Positions 44,091-53,503 of a stretch of 64,000 nucleotides of DNA are shown here, in pieces. The position numbers and the translations under genes were made by a program. The number at the start of each line of letters is the position of its first letter. The stretch's first letter is position 1. The stretch is from the NCBI GenBank assembly GCA_964471155.1, contig CAYYFX010000005.1, positions 1 to 64,000 on the forward strand. The letters run 5' to 3'. Source of the stretch: CAYYFX01 sp964471155 (GTDB taxonomy: Bacteria; ARS69). The notes beneath the pieces are model-generated. The model saw nothing but the letters and a program-made list of their open reading frames with translations, had not been told where the DNA came from and made no database searches.

Positions 44091-44578
44091 CGCGCCGGGA
44101 TCCGACCGGTACTTGCAACGCATGTCGCGGGCGCCGACCCTGCGCACCATGCTCCAGCGATCCACGATTCCCCCAGCGGCACCACGCGGGGCGGCGGCAC
44201 ATGGGTGCAGTCCGCGGCCGCGTTCCGCCGCGACGAGCACGATTCGCTCGCGCTTGAGTGGCGCGCTCGCGTCGCCACACCCTCGACCTCCGGACCGGAC
44301 CTCTGGGCCTGCGGGCTGGCGCTCGTCGCCGGCTCGTCCCACTACTTCGCCGTGATCGGCGTCACGGAGACGTCCGGGGAACTTCGGGGCGCGGTGCAGG
44401 CCGGCGCAGCGGGCACGCGCGTGACGACCACCTCTTCGTGGATCGTGTCGTGGTCGGCAGCGTTTCGCCGGTGTCCGTCAACCCTTCATCCTGGGCACGA
44501 CTCAAGGCGCGATCCCGCACTCCTCCCTGAGACCGCCTCGGACCAGCATCGTACCAACAGCAGCCGCCGTCCCCGCGA
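44091..44578. other. Gap with possible decayed coding remnant
   Basis: 488 bases after the glutamine-synthetase-like gene. On the plus strand, a frame from GTG 44205 gives protein-like text (EWRARVATPS, DLWACGLALVAGSSHYFAVI) up to about 44420. It then loses character, while the +2 frame becomes plausible (LFVDRVVVGSVSPV, to 44530). This could be a short frameshifted remnant of a beta-sandwich protein. No family recognised. The terminal segment 44531-44578 holds nothing seen. Confidence 0.3.
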
Positions 44579-45290
44579 CTACCGGTACAGCGCCTTGATC
44601 CCCGCCCACGTGGGCGCGTCGTTCGCCACCGTCTGTCCCGGGCCCACCACGAACGCCAGTTGCAGCGGCAGTCCCGTCGGATCCGTAAGCGGCGTCCAGC
44701 CCGGCACGTACCAGTGGTCCCACACCGCGCACGCGCCGAACGTGTCGAGCGACGTCTTCCACCCGATCGGCGCCTGGATCCCCGTCCAGTCGACGAGGAG
44801 GCTCAGCCAGTAGACCGTCCCCGCCGCCGGCGTGAACGGATCCGGGATCCCCGTGATGTTGATCTGCTGGTACAGCACGTGGTTGTTCGGAATCCACTGC
44901 GGCGCCTCGGGAACGTACCATCCCTGCGGGCCCGAGCCCGCGGGGCTCACGATCGTCACCTCCGTGTATGCAAAGACCCCGCGACCAGAGCAGGTTCCCG
45001 GGCGCTCCGCCGGCGTCATCGTGGAACCGGACCTGGATGGTCTCGGGAATCCCGACCGCGTCCCCGAACCACGATGTCCAGAAGTGGACCTCCGTGATCG
45101 GCTGCGACAGCACGGCCTGCCAGTCGTCGGCAAGCTCGTGCCGGAAGAGCTCCACATCCCATCCCTGGGGATCGGGACGCTGCGGGACGAGCATGTTCGC
45201 GCCGTCGGGATCGGACCAGTCCGCCGCGGCGGGATCGGCCGGAACCAGCAGGGCCGCGAGCGCGGCCAGACCGAGGAGGAACGGGCGCAT
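44579..45290 (-). pseudogene. Exported protein gene broken by a +1 frameshift
   Basis: ATG 45290 with GGAGGTG starts a signal peptide (RPFLLGLAALAALLVPADP) and a domain with LADDWQ, ITEVHFWTSWFGD and IQVRFHDDAGGAPGNLLWS, similar in pattern to DUF7901-like exported proteins. The frame then breaks at the run CCCC (44977-44980 on the plus strand). Removing one base restores FAYTEVTIVSPAG, GWYVPEAPQWIPNNHVLYQQ and YWLSLLVDWTG to the TAG at 44581-44579. Either a sequence error in the homopolymer, slippage, or a young pseudogene. Both halves keep full protein character. Confidence 0.7.
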
Positions 45291-45518
45291 CGGCACACCT
45301 CCACACAAGGCGGGCGACGCGGCAGGGGCAGCTTGCGGGGAACGAGCCGCCGACTTCCATGACGGATGCGGCCCGCCGGCATGACGGTCGTCAGGCCCGG
45401 GGCTCACCGCCGACGCCGCGTACCCCGGCGCGGCCCCCGCCTCAAGCCTCCCCCCGGCCCGGCCGAAACCTGATCGGAAAGCCCAGGACCTCGAACGCCT
45501 CGCCGGGGGGATGCCGTG

Positions 45519-46472
45519 ATGCGAGCGCTCTTCCGACCCACCGCCGTGATCGCCGTCGCGCTGCTGGCCAGCGCGTGCGGCGAGGATCCCGCGTCGCCCT
45601 CCGGGGAGGACGCCCAGACCGTCGCCGCGTACGTCGCCTCCGTGGCCGTGGAGGACACGCCGGGCGAGCTGCAGACCGAACCCATCCCGCGGCCGACCGA
45701 CGGCGGCCCCGAGCTCACCGTCAGCGGGCACCTCACCATCGTGAACGGCGGCACCGCCACGCTGACCGTGACGTCGCCGACCCTGTTCACGAAGCTGTAC
45801 GTGGCGCGCAGCACTCCGGTGTCGCGACTCTTCGTCCCGGTGAGCGGCTTCTACGAGATCGACCTGCCGGAGCCCACGAACCTGGCGAACCTGCTGCTCA
45901 CGTTCCCGCAGGTCCTGCCGGAGGGGAACTTCGACCTGTACTTCTCCGCCGAGGACGCGGAGGGACGCGTGGGCACGCTGGCCGCGAAGTCCTTCGGCGC
46001 GATCATCGTGGGCACGGGCGACATCCAGGTCACCGCCACGTGGGACACGAGCGCGGACGTGGACCTGCACGTCGTGGATCCCTCGGGCCACGAGATCTAC
46101 TGGGCGGACCGCGAGTCCCCCACCGGCGGCCAGTTGGACCTGGACTCCAACGCCGCGTGCGCCGGCGACAACGTGCGCAACGAGAACATCACCTGGGCCA
46201 CCGGCACGGCGCCCCACGGCACGTACACGGTCCGCCTGGACTACTGGAGCAACTGCAGCGCGTCCGCCACGCGCTACACCGTGCTCGTGAACAACGGCGG
46301 CGACGTGACGATCCACCACGGCACGTTCACCGGCAGCGGCGACCACGGCGGCTTCGGGAGCGGCGATCTCATCACCACGTTCACGCGGGCAACCGGCCCG
46401 AACCCGGCGCCGGCCGCGCCCCAGGCGGCCGTGCCCGCCGGCCTCGACTCCAAGACGGGGGTGCTCCGATGA
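45519..46472 (+). CDS. Lipoprotein with YfaP/DUF2135-like domain
   Basis: 317 residues. A lipobox LLASAC at about residues 15-20 marks it as a lipoprotein. Residues about 165-250 hold DVDLHVVDPSGHEIYWADR, GGQLDLDSNAAC and NENITWA, the DUF2135/YfaP-like beta domain. The middle region is beta-rich. GTG 45516 directly before ATG 45519 is an alternative start; GGGGGG lies upstream of both. The stop overlaps the next gene as ATGA. Function unknown; envelope protein. Confidence 0.75.
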   Translation: MRALFRPTAVIAVALLASACGEDPASPSGEDAQTVAAYVASVAVEDTPGELQTEPIPRPTDGGPELTVSGHLTIVNGGTATLTVTSPTLFTKLYVARSTPVSRLFVPVSGFYEIDLPEPTNLANLLLTFPQVLPEGNFDLYFSAEDAEGRVGTLAAKSFGAIIVGTGDIQVTATWDTSADVDLHVVDPSGHEIYWADRESPTGGQLDLDSNAACAGDNVRNENITWATGTAPHGTYTVRLDYWSNCSASATRYTVLVNNGGDVTIHHGTFTGSGDHGGFGSGDLITTFTRATGPNPAPAAPQAAVPAGLDSKTGVLR

Positions 46473-47365
46473 GCGCGCGCATCCTGGCGCTGGCCGTCCT
46501 CGCGCTGGCCCTGCCGGTCGCGGCCGAGGCCGACACCGTGTACTACTCGCAGCCGGGCAACCCCGGCATCAAGTCCGTGACGGGCACGGTGGTGAGCGAG
46601 TCCGGCGGCGTCGTGGAGGTGCAGACCGACGGCGGCGGCCTCGTGGCGATCCCGCGCGCGAACGTGTACCAGATCGTCCGCGACGCGCAGCAGGACAAGG
46701 CGCCCACGATGGACGTCAGCGCGTTCCCCGCCGTGCGCGACGCGCTCGCCGCCGGCGGCCACGCGGAGAGCCGCTCCGACATCCAGCCGGATCTCGCGCC
46801 GCGTCCGGCCCGCCCGTACCAGTTCGGCCTGAAGGGCGGCATGAACATGGCGAACCTCTCGGCCGATCCCTCCGAGCTGGAGGACGAGGGCTCGCTGAAG
46901 AGCTACGCGCTCGGCGCGTGGTGGGGCATGCCGTTGAACCGCCGCCTGTCGTTGCGCGCCGAGGCGCTGTACTCGGTGAAGGGCGACTCGGAGACGTCGG
47001 GCGGCTACACCGCCACGACGCACGTGAGCTACATCGACGTTCCCGTGCTCGCGAAGCTGCGGTTCCTGAACGGCGGGACCGCGCAGCCGTCGCTCTTCCT
47101 CGGGCCGTCCATGGCCATCAACGTGGGCGCGAACTCCACGCTGGAAGGCCAGGGCACGGAGCTGGACGTGGACATCCAGGACCAGGTCAGCTCGTTCGAG
47201 CTGGGCATGGTCGTGGGCGCGGGCGTGGACTTCGATCTCGGCTCCAACACCTACGGCGTGGAGCTGCGCTACGCGCGCGGGCTCTCCAATGCCGCGGCGG
47301 AGACGGCGAACGGCGACGCGCACAACAACGTCATCGCCGTGATGGGGTCCGTGGGCTTCAAGTAG
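46469..47365 (+). CDS. Porin-family outer-membrane beta-barrel protein
   Basis: 298 residues. Signal peptide (SARILALAVLALALPVAAEA), then a short N-terminal region with a strand motif VVEVQTDGGGLVAIPRANV. A barrel of eight or so strands follows, beginning YQFGLKGGMNMANLS and ending HNNVIAVMGSVGFK with terminal aromatic Phe-Lys, the PorT/OmpA-like beta-barrel pattern. ATG 46469 overlaps the lipoprotein stop, so the two are coupled and may form one envelope complex. Confidence 0.8.
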   Translation: MSARILALAVLALALPVAAEADTVYYSQPGNPGIKSVTGTVVSESGGVVEVQTDGGGLVAIPRANVYQIVRDAQQDKAPTMDVSAFPAVRDALAAGGHAESRSDIQPDLAPRPARPYQFGLKGGMNMANLSADPSELEDEGSLKSYALGAWWGMPLNRRLSLRAEALYSVKGDSETSGGYTATTHVSYIDVPVLAKLRFLNGGTAQPSLFLGPSMAINVGANSTLEGQGTELDVDIQDQVSSFELGMVVGAGVDFDLGSNTYGVELRYARGLSNAAAETANGDAHNNVIAVMGSVGFK

Positions 47366-47559
47366 GGCCCGCACGGACGACCCCGGGATCGGGCCGGTCC
47401 GCCGGTCCGGTCCCGGTCGTCACGCGCGCGCGCCGGCCGGCTCCTCCAGCCAGCCCGATCGGACCGGCGCCGGCCGCCCCGCGCGTGCGGAGCGCATCGA
47501 TCTCGTCCAGGAAGAGGCGGTCGTCGCCTCGGTGAGGATTCCCGGCACGGGGCATCCGG

Positions 47560-47569
47560 CCCCCCCCCC
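47560..47569. repeat. Run of ten C upstream of the ECF sigma gene
   Basis: Ten consecutive C residues 59 bases before the sigma-factor ATG, the longest homopolymer I noticed in the window. Such runs can vary in length by slippage; a regulatory effect is only a possibility. Confidence 0.6.
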
Positions 47570-47628
47570 AGTGCGACGGAACCGCCGGGCGGATGACACG
47601 GCGCCGCAGGATCCGGTAGCCTCACGCC

Positions 47629-48168
47629 ATGACCGCCGGAAGCTCGGACGCCTTCTTCGCCCAGGTCTACGACGAGCTTCGCGCGCTCGCGCACGCCCGG
47701 ATGCGCGGCGAGCAGCGCGGGCAGTCCCTGCAGTCCACGGAACTCGTGCACGAGGCGTACCTCCGGATCCGCAAGGGCGAGGGCGCCGGGTGGCCCGGCC
47801 GCGCGGAGTTCTTCGCGGCCGCCGCGGTCGCGATGCGCCGCATCCTCATCGAGCGGGCGCGCGCGAGGGGCCGGGTGAAGCGCGGCGGGGATGCGGACGG
47901 CCGGGCGGCCGCCCGGGTGGCGCTGGACCTCGAGGAGGTGGCGGCGCTCGCGGATGACCGCGATCCCGACGCCATCCTGGCGCTGGACCAGGCAATCGAG
48001 CGCCTGGAGACGCGCGATCCGCGCGCCGCGCAGGTCGTACGGCTGCGCTTCTACGGCGGGCTCGACGTGGAGGAGACGGCCGAGGCGCTCGGCGCGTCCA
48101 CGCGCACGGTCCTGCGCGACTGGGCGTTCGCGCGCGCGTGGCTCTACGGGGAGTTGTCCAGCGGGTAG
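47629..48168 (+). CDS. ECF-type sigma factor (sigma-70 X6 group, TIGR02999)
   Basis: 179 residues. Region 2-like segment LRALAHARMRGEQRGQSLQ and TELVHEAYLRI, then FFAAAAVAMRRILIERARA, and region 4 (RAAQVVRLRFYGGLDVEETA, EALGASTRTVLRDWAFARAW). This is the group often found with Ser/Thr kinases in Acidobacteria, Planctomycetes and relatives. Directs RNA polymerase to unknown promoters. Convergent with the kinase gene; the 3' ends overlap by 25 bases. Confidence 0.88.
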   Translation: MTAGSSDAFFAQVYDELRALAHARMRGEQRGQSLQSTELVHEAYLRIRKGEGAGWPGRAEFFAAAAVAMRRILIERARARGRVKRGGDADGRAAARVALDLEEVAALADDRDPDAILALDQAIERLETRDPRAAQVVRLRFYGGLDVEETAEALGASTRTVLRDWAFARAWLYGELSSG

Positions 48169-50882
48169 GCCGGGCGCGCCCGCAGGCTTGCGAGCTCGGC
48201 GAAGGGCTCCGCGTCCGCCCCCGTCGCGCCGAGCTCCGCCGCGCGCGCCAGTCGCGCCAGCGCGCGGCCCTCGTCCCCGGACCTCGCCGCCGCCGCCGCC
48301 CAGGCCACGTGCAGGACCCCGCGCTCCCGGCGGCAGTCCGCGGCGAATCCCGCGAGCGCGTCGTTCCCCGGGTCGATCGCGATCTCCAGGCGCGCGTACA
48401 GGCTCTCCGCACGCTCGAACCGGCCGCCGTCCCGGCAGAAGCCGGCGTAGTCCCGCACGGTCTCGAGCGCGAGGATGCTGTCGGGCGTCCGCTCGAACAC
48501 GGCGACCGCCGCACGGAACGTGGAGTCCGCCGCCTCGCCGCGTCCCGCGGCGGCGTACGCGCGGGCGAGGAACGCCGTGGCCTCGGCCGACCGGAGGTGC
48601 TCCGCGCCCCAGGTGGAGCGGCTGACCCGACACGCCTCCTCGGCCAGGGGAACCGCCGGTTCGACGCGCCCCGTGCCGAGGTACAGGTTGACCAGCGTGT
48701 TCAGCGCGAACACGAGTCCGCCGGGCGTTCCGCCGGCCCGCTCGATGGTCAGCGCCTCCTCCGCGAGGACGACCGCCTCCTCCGCCCGCTCCATGCCCAC
48801 GAGCACGATGATCCGACCGACCAGGGCGTCCGCCAGCTTCGGGCTGTCCGGCGCGTAGATGTCGCGCGCGATGCGGAGCCCCTCGGCGGCGTGGACGAGC
48901 GCGCTGTCCGGGCGGCCGAGACCCAGATGGACGGATGCGAGCCGCGCGTGCGCCCCCTCCATCCCCATCAGATCCCCGCCCTCCGCCGAGAGCTCCAGCG
49001 AACGGCGGTAGTGTTCCTCGGCGCCTTCCAGATCGAACCGCGCATAGGCGTGGTAGCCGGCGGTGCCGTGCAGGCGCGCCCGACGTGCCGGGTCCGGCGC
49101 CACCGCGAGCGCGCACGCGATCAGCGACTCCGCCCGCGCCGCCTCGCCCCGTGCGCTCCACCAGAGGCTCTTGCGCGAGAGGCAGTCCGCCAGGAGCCCC
49201 GGATCCCCTCCGGGCGACGCCTCCGCGAGCGCCATCGCGCGGTCCACGAGCGCCGGCACGCTGTCGTCGCGCGCCACCGTGCCGAGTGCGTGGGCCAGCC
49301 CGTACAACCGCCGCGCCACCTCCCGTCCCGGCCGTGGCTCCGCGCGCTCGGCCGCCTGCAGCGCGAGCCGCGCGACGTCCACGCCGCGCTCGAACTCGCC
49401 GAGGCCCTGGTACGAGGCCGCCATCGCGTCCAGGAGCCGCGCGCGCACGAGCGGATCGTCCTCCAGGCCGGACTCGATGCGTCGCGTGCCCTCGTCGAGC
49501 AGCCATCGTGCCGTGATCGCCTCGCCGCGCTGCCGGTTCGGACTCGAGGCCTCGAACAGGTCCACGAGGAAGTCCGCGACCCGCCGCGACGACTCCGCCT
49601 CCCGGCGCGCCGCCTGCTCGGCGTGCAGCGCGCGGGACATCCCGACCGTCGCCGCGATCCCTCCCGCCACGATCGCGCCCAGCACCAGCGCGGCCGCGAC
49701 CACGAATCCGCGGTGGCGCCGGGCCAGCTTGCGCAGCCGGTAGGCCGTGTCCGGCGCGGCCGCGAGCACCGGCTCGTCCGAGAGGTGCCGCCGCACGTCC
49801 GCGGCCAGCTCCGCCGCCGACGGATAGCGCCTCTCCGGGTCCTTCTCCAGGGCGCGCGCCGTGATCCACCGGAGATCCCCCGCCAGATCGCGCAGCAACC
49901 GCCGCGGCTCCGCGGAGCGTCGCGCCGCCACCTCCGCCAGCGACTCCGCCGAGTGCTCCACGCGCGCGGCCGGCGGCGGCGGTTCCTCCTCCCGCACGAT
50001 GCGCAGGGCCTCGGACAGCGGCGCGCGCGCGAGCCGATCCGGATCGAACGGCAGCGCGCCGGCGAGCAGCTCGTACAGCACGACGCCGAGCGAGTAGACG
50101 TCGGAGCGCGTGTCCACGGAGGCGGCGGTCGCGCCGGCCTGCTCCGGGCTCATGTATCCGGCCGTGCCGACGATCGTGCCGTCCTGCGTGAGGAGCGTGT
50201 CGCCCTGGGCGGGCGCGGTCGCCTTCACCACGCCGAAGTCGATCACCTTGGGCGAAGGCGCGCCGTCCCGCCGCGCGACGATGAGATTCGACGGCTTCAG
50301 GTCCCGGTGGATGACGCCCTTCTGGTGCGCGTGCTGCACCGCGTCGCAGACGGAGGCGAACAACGCCAGCCGCTCGCGGATCGTGAGCCGCTCCTCGTCG
50401 CAGAACGCGGTGACGGGGCGGCCCGGGACGAACTCCATCACGAGATACGCCCGGCCGCTCGGGGTCTCGCCGGCCTCGAACACCTGCGCGATCCCCGGAT
50501 GATCCATCAGCGCCAGCGCGCGGCGCTCGGCCTCGAAGCGCGCGGCGACCTGCGCCGATTCCAGGCCGGGCTTGATCAGCTTCAGGGCGACGCGGCGGCG
50601 GATGGGCCGCTCCTGCTCCGCCAGCCACACGACGCCGAAGCCGCCCTCCCCCACGATCCGCACGAGGCGGTACGGGCCGATCGTCCCGTGCGCAGCCGCG
50701 GGCACGCGGGGCGCGAGGAAGCCGCCCGCCGAGTCGTCCGCCGAGAGCAGGCGCTCCACCTCGGCGCGCAGTTCCGGGTCCGATCCGGCCTCCTCGTCGA
50801 GGACGACGGAGCGATCGGCGACGGGCAGCGCCCGGATCCGCTCGAACAGGTCGCGAGTGCGGGACCAGCGCTCGTCGGTCAT
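48144..50882 (-). CDS. Ser/Thr protein kinase with C-terminal repeats
   Basis: 912 residues. Kinase domain about residues 68-335: GEGGFGVVW (Gly loop), VALKLIKPG (catalytic Lys), HRDLKPSN (catalytic Asp) and IDFGVVK (DFG), TAGYMSPEQAG. A membrane helix follows near residue 390 (GFVVAAALVLGAIVAGGI), then about 480 residues of TPR-like helical repeats rich in Ala/Arg. Likely phosphorylates cytosolic targets in response to a partner bound outside. ATG 50882. Pairs with the adjacent ECF sigma in the known STPK-ECF arrangement, here convergent. Confidence 0.9.
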   Translation of the reverse strand: MTDERWSRTRDLFERIRALPVADRSVVLDEEAGSDPELRAEVERLLSADDSAGGFLAPRVPAAAHGTIGPYRLVRIVGEGGFGVVWLAEQERPIRRRVALKLIKPGLESAQVAARFEAERRALALMDHPGIAQVFEAGETPSGRAYLVMEFVPGRPVTAFCDEERLTIRERLALFASVCDAVQHAHQKGVIHRDLKPSNLIVARRDGAPSPKVIDFGVVKATAPAQGDTLLTQDGTIVGTAGYMSPEQAGATAASVDTRSDVYSLGVVLYELLAGALPFDPDRLARAPLSEALRIVREEEPPPPAARVEHSAESLAEVAARRSAEPRRLLRDLAGDLRWITARALEKDPERRYPSAAELAADVRRHLSDEPVLAAAPDTAYRLRKLARRHRGFVVAAALVLGAIVAGGIAATVGMSRALHAEQAARREAESSRRVADFLVDLFEASSPNRQRGEAITARWLLDEGTRRIESGLEDDPLVRARLLDAMAASYQGLGEFERGVDVARLALQAAERAEPRPGREVARRLYGLAHALGTVARDDSVPALVDRAMALAEASPGGDPGLLADCLSRKSLWWSARGEAARAESLIACALAVAPDPARRARLHGTAGYHAYARFDLEGAEEHYRRSLELSAEGGDLMGMEGAHARLASVHLGLGRPDSALVHAAEGLRIARDIYAPDSPKLADALVGRIIVLVGMERAEEAVVLAEEALTIERAGGTPGGLVFALNTLVNLYLGTGRVEPAVPLAEEACRVSRSTWGAEHLRSAEATAFLARAYAAAGRGEAADSTFRAAVAVFERTPDSILALETVRDYAGFCRDGGRFERAESLYARLEIAIDPGNDALAGFAADCRRERGVLHVAWAAAAARSGDEGRALARLARAAELGATGADAEPFAELASLRARPAYPLDNSP

Positions 50883-50990
50883 GGCGGCTCCGGGGCGGCG
50901 GCGCGGGATCCTACACTGCGCGGCCGGCGCGGGACCACCCCGGCGCCCGCGCGCGGGGCCCGGGACGGCACGGCGGCATCGGACCGCGGG

Positions 50991-51035
50991 TCACTGGATC
51001 ACCACGATATTCCCGCGTTCGAACGGTGCGAACAT
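50991..51035 (-). CDS. Candidate 14-residue micro-ORF
   Basis: ATG 51035 to TGA 50993-50991 encodes MFAPFERGNIVVIQ. GAGGAGGGAG sits three bases before the ATG, one of the strongest ribosome-binding sites in the window. It lies alone in the 260-base gap between trkH and the kinase gene. No family known; could be a small regulatory peptide or chance. Confidence 0.35.
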   Translation of the reverse strand: MFAPFERGNIVVIQ

Positions 51036-51142
51036 GGGCTCCCTCCTCGACCCGTGGGGTCCGGTCCTGTCCCCGTAGTGCGCCGGAAGTCCGCGCCGCA
51101 TGCCACGAGCCATGGCCGTCGCACCCGGGCGGGCCGTGGGCG

Positions 51143-52585
51143 CTACTCCTGCCACGTCCGCGGCAGCACCAGGACGAGCAGACCGAAGATCTCCAGCCGC
51201 CCGAGCAGCATCACGAAGGAGAGCAGCCACTTCCCCGCCTCGGGGACGTGCGCGAAGTTCTCCAGGGAGCCCACCGTGCCCAGGCCCGGGCCCACGTTGC
51301 CCATGGCGGACGCGCAGGCCGAGAATGCCGAGAGCGGGTCCATGTCCATCGCGACCAGCGCCAGGCTCGCCGCGAACACGGTCACCACGTACAGTGCGAC
51401 GAACAGAACGCCCGCCTCCACCACGTCCTCGGCCACCGCCGCCCCGTCCACGCGCACCCGCACCACCGCCGCCGGGTGCCGGAAGCGGATTAGCGTGCGT
51501 CCCACGGCCTTCGCGAACACCACGATCCGCTCCACCTTGATGCCGCCGCTCGTCGATCCCATGCAGGCGCCCTGGAGCGTGAGAAACAGCAGCGCCATCT
51601 GCGCGAGCGGCGGCCAGACGCTGGAGTCCGCCGTGGCGAATCCCGTGGTCGTCCCCACGGAGACGACCTGGAAGGCCGCCTGCCGCGCCGCCTGCGCCCA
51701 GCCGGGAGCGCCGGCCCCGTGCAGGGCGATGGCGCAGACGGCCGCCGCCGCCGCGAGGGATCCCGTGTAGAACCGCACGGCGCTGGAGCGCCACAGTTCG
51801 CGCCATCGTCCGTGCGCCGCGCTGAACAGGAGGCCGAAGTGCATGCCGGACAGGAACATGAACAGGATGCACACGGCCTCGATCGCCACGCTGTCCCAGG
51901 CGGCCACGCTGAGGTTGCGGGTGGAGAACCCTCCCGTCGCGATCGTGGCGAACGCGTGGGTGACCGCATCGAGAAACGACATCCCGAACAGCACGAGGAG
52001 ACCGGTCTGCAACACCGTGAGTCCGACGTACACGGTGAGGATGATCTGCACGGCTTTCCGCGTCCGGTACCGGATGCGCGCACGCACCTCGGCGGAGGTG
52101 GACGTGCGGTACAGCACCCAGCCCGGGAATCCCTGGGCCGGCAGCACCGCCAGCACGAACACGATGATGCCCACGCCCCCGAGGAAGTGCGTGGCCGAGC
52201 GCCAGAAGAGCAGCGCCGGCGGCACCGCCTCCACGTCGGTCAGGATCGACGACCCCGTCGTGGTGTAGCCGGACACGCTCTCGAAGACGGCGTTCGCGAA
52301 GCTGAACTCCCCGCCCCACAGCACGAACGGCAACGCCCCCGCCAGACACGAGAGGAGCCACGCCATGGCCACCGTGACCAGCCCTTCGGCGTTGGAGATC
52401 TCCTTCGGCGCCGGGACGAAGACCAGCGGGAACACGCCGAACAGGGTCGCCAGCACGCCGCTGTACAGGAGCGGGAAGCAGTCCCCGCCCGATCCGGCGG
52501 CCGCGAGGCCCGCGGCGAGGAACAGGAAGGCCGCGCTGAACAGGAGCGTCACTCCCGCGTAGCGGAAGACGACATGCCACCTCAC
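51143..52585 (-). CDS. trkH: TrkH-family potassium uptake protein
   Basis: 480 residues, about ten membrane helices. The four selectivity-filter segments of the Trk/Ktr family are visible: SGYTTTGSS, TIATGGFSTRN, SVGTTTGFATADSS and GNVGPGLGTVGS. Imports K+ and needs a TrkA-type cytosolic subunit, absent here. GTG 52585 overlaps the stop of the HAMP-sensor gene (GTGA), so both are coupled. Confidence 0.9.
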   Translation of the reverse strand: MRWHVVFRYAGVTLLFSAAFLFLAAGLAAAGSGGDCFPLLYSGVLATLFGVFPLVFVPAPKEISNAEGLVTVAMAWLLSCLAGALPFVLWGGEFSFANAVFESVSGYTTTGSSILTDVEAVPPALLFWRSATHFLGGVGIIVFVLAVLPAQGFPGWVLYRTSTSAEVRARIRYRTRKAVQIILTVYVGLTVLQTGLLVLFGMSFLDAVTHAFATIATGGFSTRNLSVAAWDSVAIEAVCILFMFLSGMHFGLLFSAAHGRWRELWRSSAVRFYTGSLAAAAAVCAIALHGAGAPGWAQAARQAAFQVVSVGTTTGFATADSSVWPPLAQMALLFLTLQGACMGSTSGGIKVERIVVFAKAVGRTLIRFRHPAAVVRVRVDGAAVAEDVVEAGVLFVALYVVTVFAASLALVAMDMDPLSAFSACASAMGNVGPGLGTVGSLENFAHVPEAGKWLLSFVMLLGRLEIFGLLVLVLPRTWQE

Positions 52586-53343
52586 CGGGCGGCTCCCGCG
52601 CGCGACTTCAGCGTCAGTTCCCGGACCGTGGACGCGAGCTGGTCGATCTCGTCGCCGGTTCCGGGAGAGACGTCGAACGCCTTCCCGCGTTCCGCGAACT
52701 CCTCGGCCGCGCGCGCGATGCGCAGGAGCGGCCGCACCATGTAGGCGTGCACGAAGCTGCTGAACAGCAGGCTGAAGACGACGGCGGACAGGATCGCCAC
52801 GACGCCCGGCATCGCGGCGCGGCGCGCCCGCGCCTGCATGTCGGAGGCCGTCTCGTAGATGCCGCGGTCGTTCAGGGCCATCAGTTCGGAGACGCCGCCC
52901 TTCGCTGCCTGGAACGCCTCCTGCACGGGACCGGAGTACCATTCCAGCGCGCGCGCCCGCTCCGCGGCGGAGGGCGGGGCGGCCCACACGGCGCGGTACG
53001 CTTCGTACGACGCGCGCAGCGACCGGAGGACTCCGGCCTCCCCGTCCATGGTGACGTTCCCCTCCGCGAAGCCGAGGTTCTCGAGGAAGACCTCGTCGGC
53101 CGCGGCGAGGATGGCGCGTCCCTCGGCCCCCTCCCCGAGGAGGACCAGCAGCACCCCGCTGTCCTCGCGCTCCAGCGCCTCCAGCATGGCCTTCGCCGCC
53201 TGGACGCTGCGGTAGTTGTCGTCCAGGAGGTCCTGGACGGACTGCCCCATCGAGCGCAACTGGAAGACGGTCCAGATCCCGGCCACGAGCAGCATGGTCG
53301 ACAGGATCAGGAACCCGGACAGGATCTTCGCGCGAATGCCCAT
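52582..53343 (-). CDS. Membrane sensor with HAMP domain and no output domain
   Basis: 253 residues. N-terminal helix (ILSGFLILSTMLLVAGIWTV), a periplasmic four-helix bundle of about 150 residues, a second helix (GVVAILSAVVFSLLFSSF) and a HAMP segment (HAYMVRPLLRIARAAEEFAE, DEIDQLASTVREL). It stops there with no kinase, cyclase or MCP signalling domain. ATG 53343 has GGGGGTG. Its overlap with trkH suggests it modulates K+ uptake by direct contact; this is inference. Confidence 0.78.
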   Translation of the reverse strand: MGIRAKILSGFLILSTMLLVAGIWTVFQLRSMGQSVQDLLDDNYRSVQAAKAMLEALEREDSGVLLVLLGEGAEGRAILAAADEVFLENLGFAEGNVTMDGEAGVLRSLRASYEAYRAVWAAPPSAAERARALEWYSGPVQEAFQAAKGGVSELMALNDRGIYETASDMQARARRAAMPGVVAILSAVVFSLLFSSFVHAYMVRPLLRIARAAEEFAERGKAFDVSPGTGDEIDQLASTVRELTLKSRAGAAR

Positions 53344-53503
53344 CGGGACACCCCCTTGGCCGCCGGCCGGCCCGCCGGCCGCGGCGGCGCACGATAGCAC
53401 CATCGCGCCCGCGTGACCCGGCCTACCGCACGGGCGGCCCGTTCACGCGACGTACCCGGGACGTATCGGGAGTCGGGAAGCATCGACGCGGAGGTCGTGA
53501 GCC

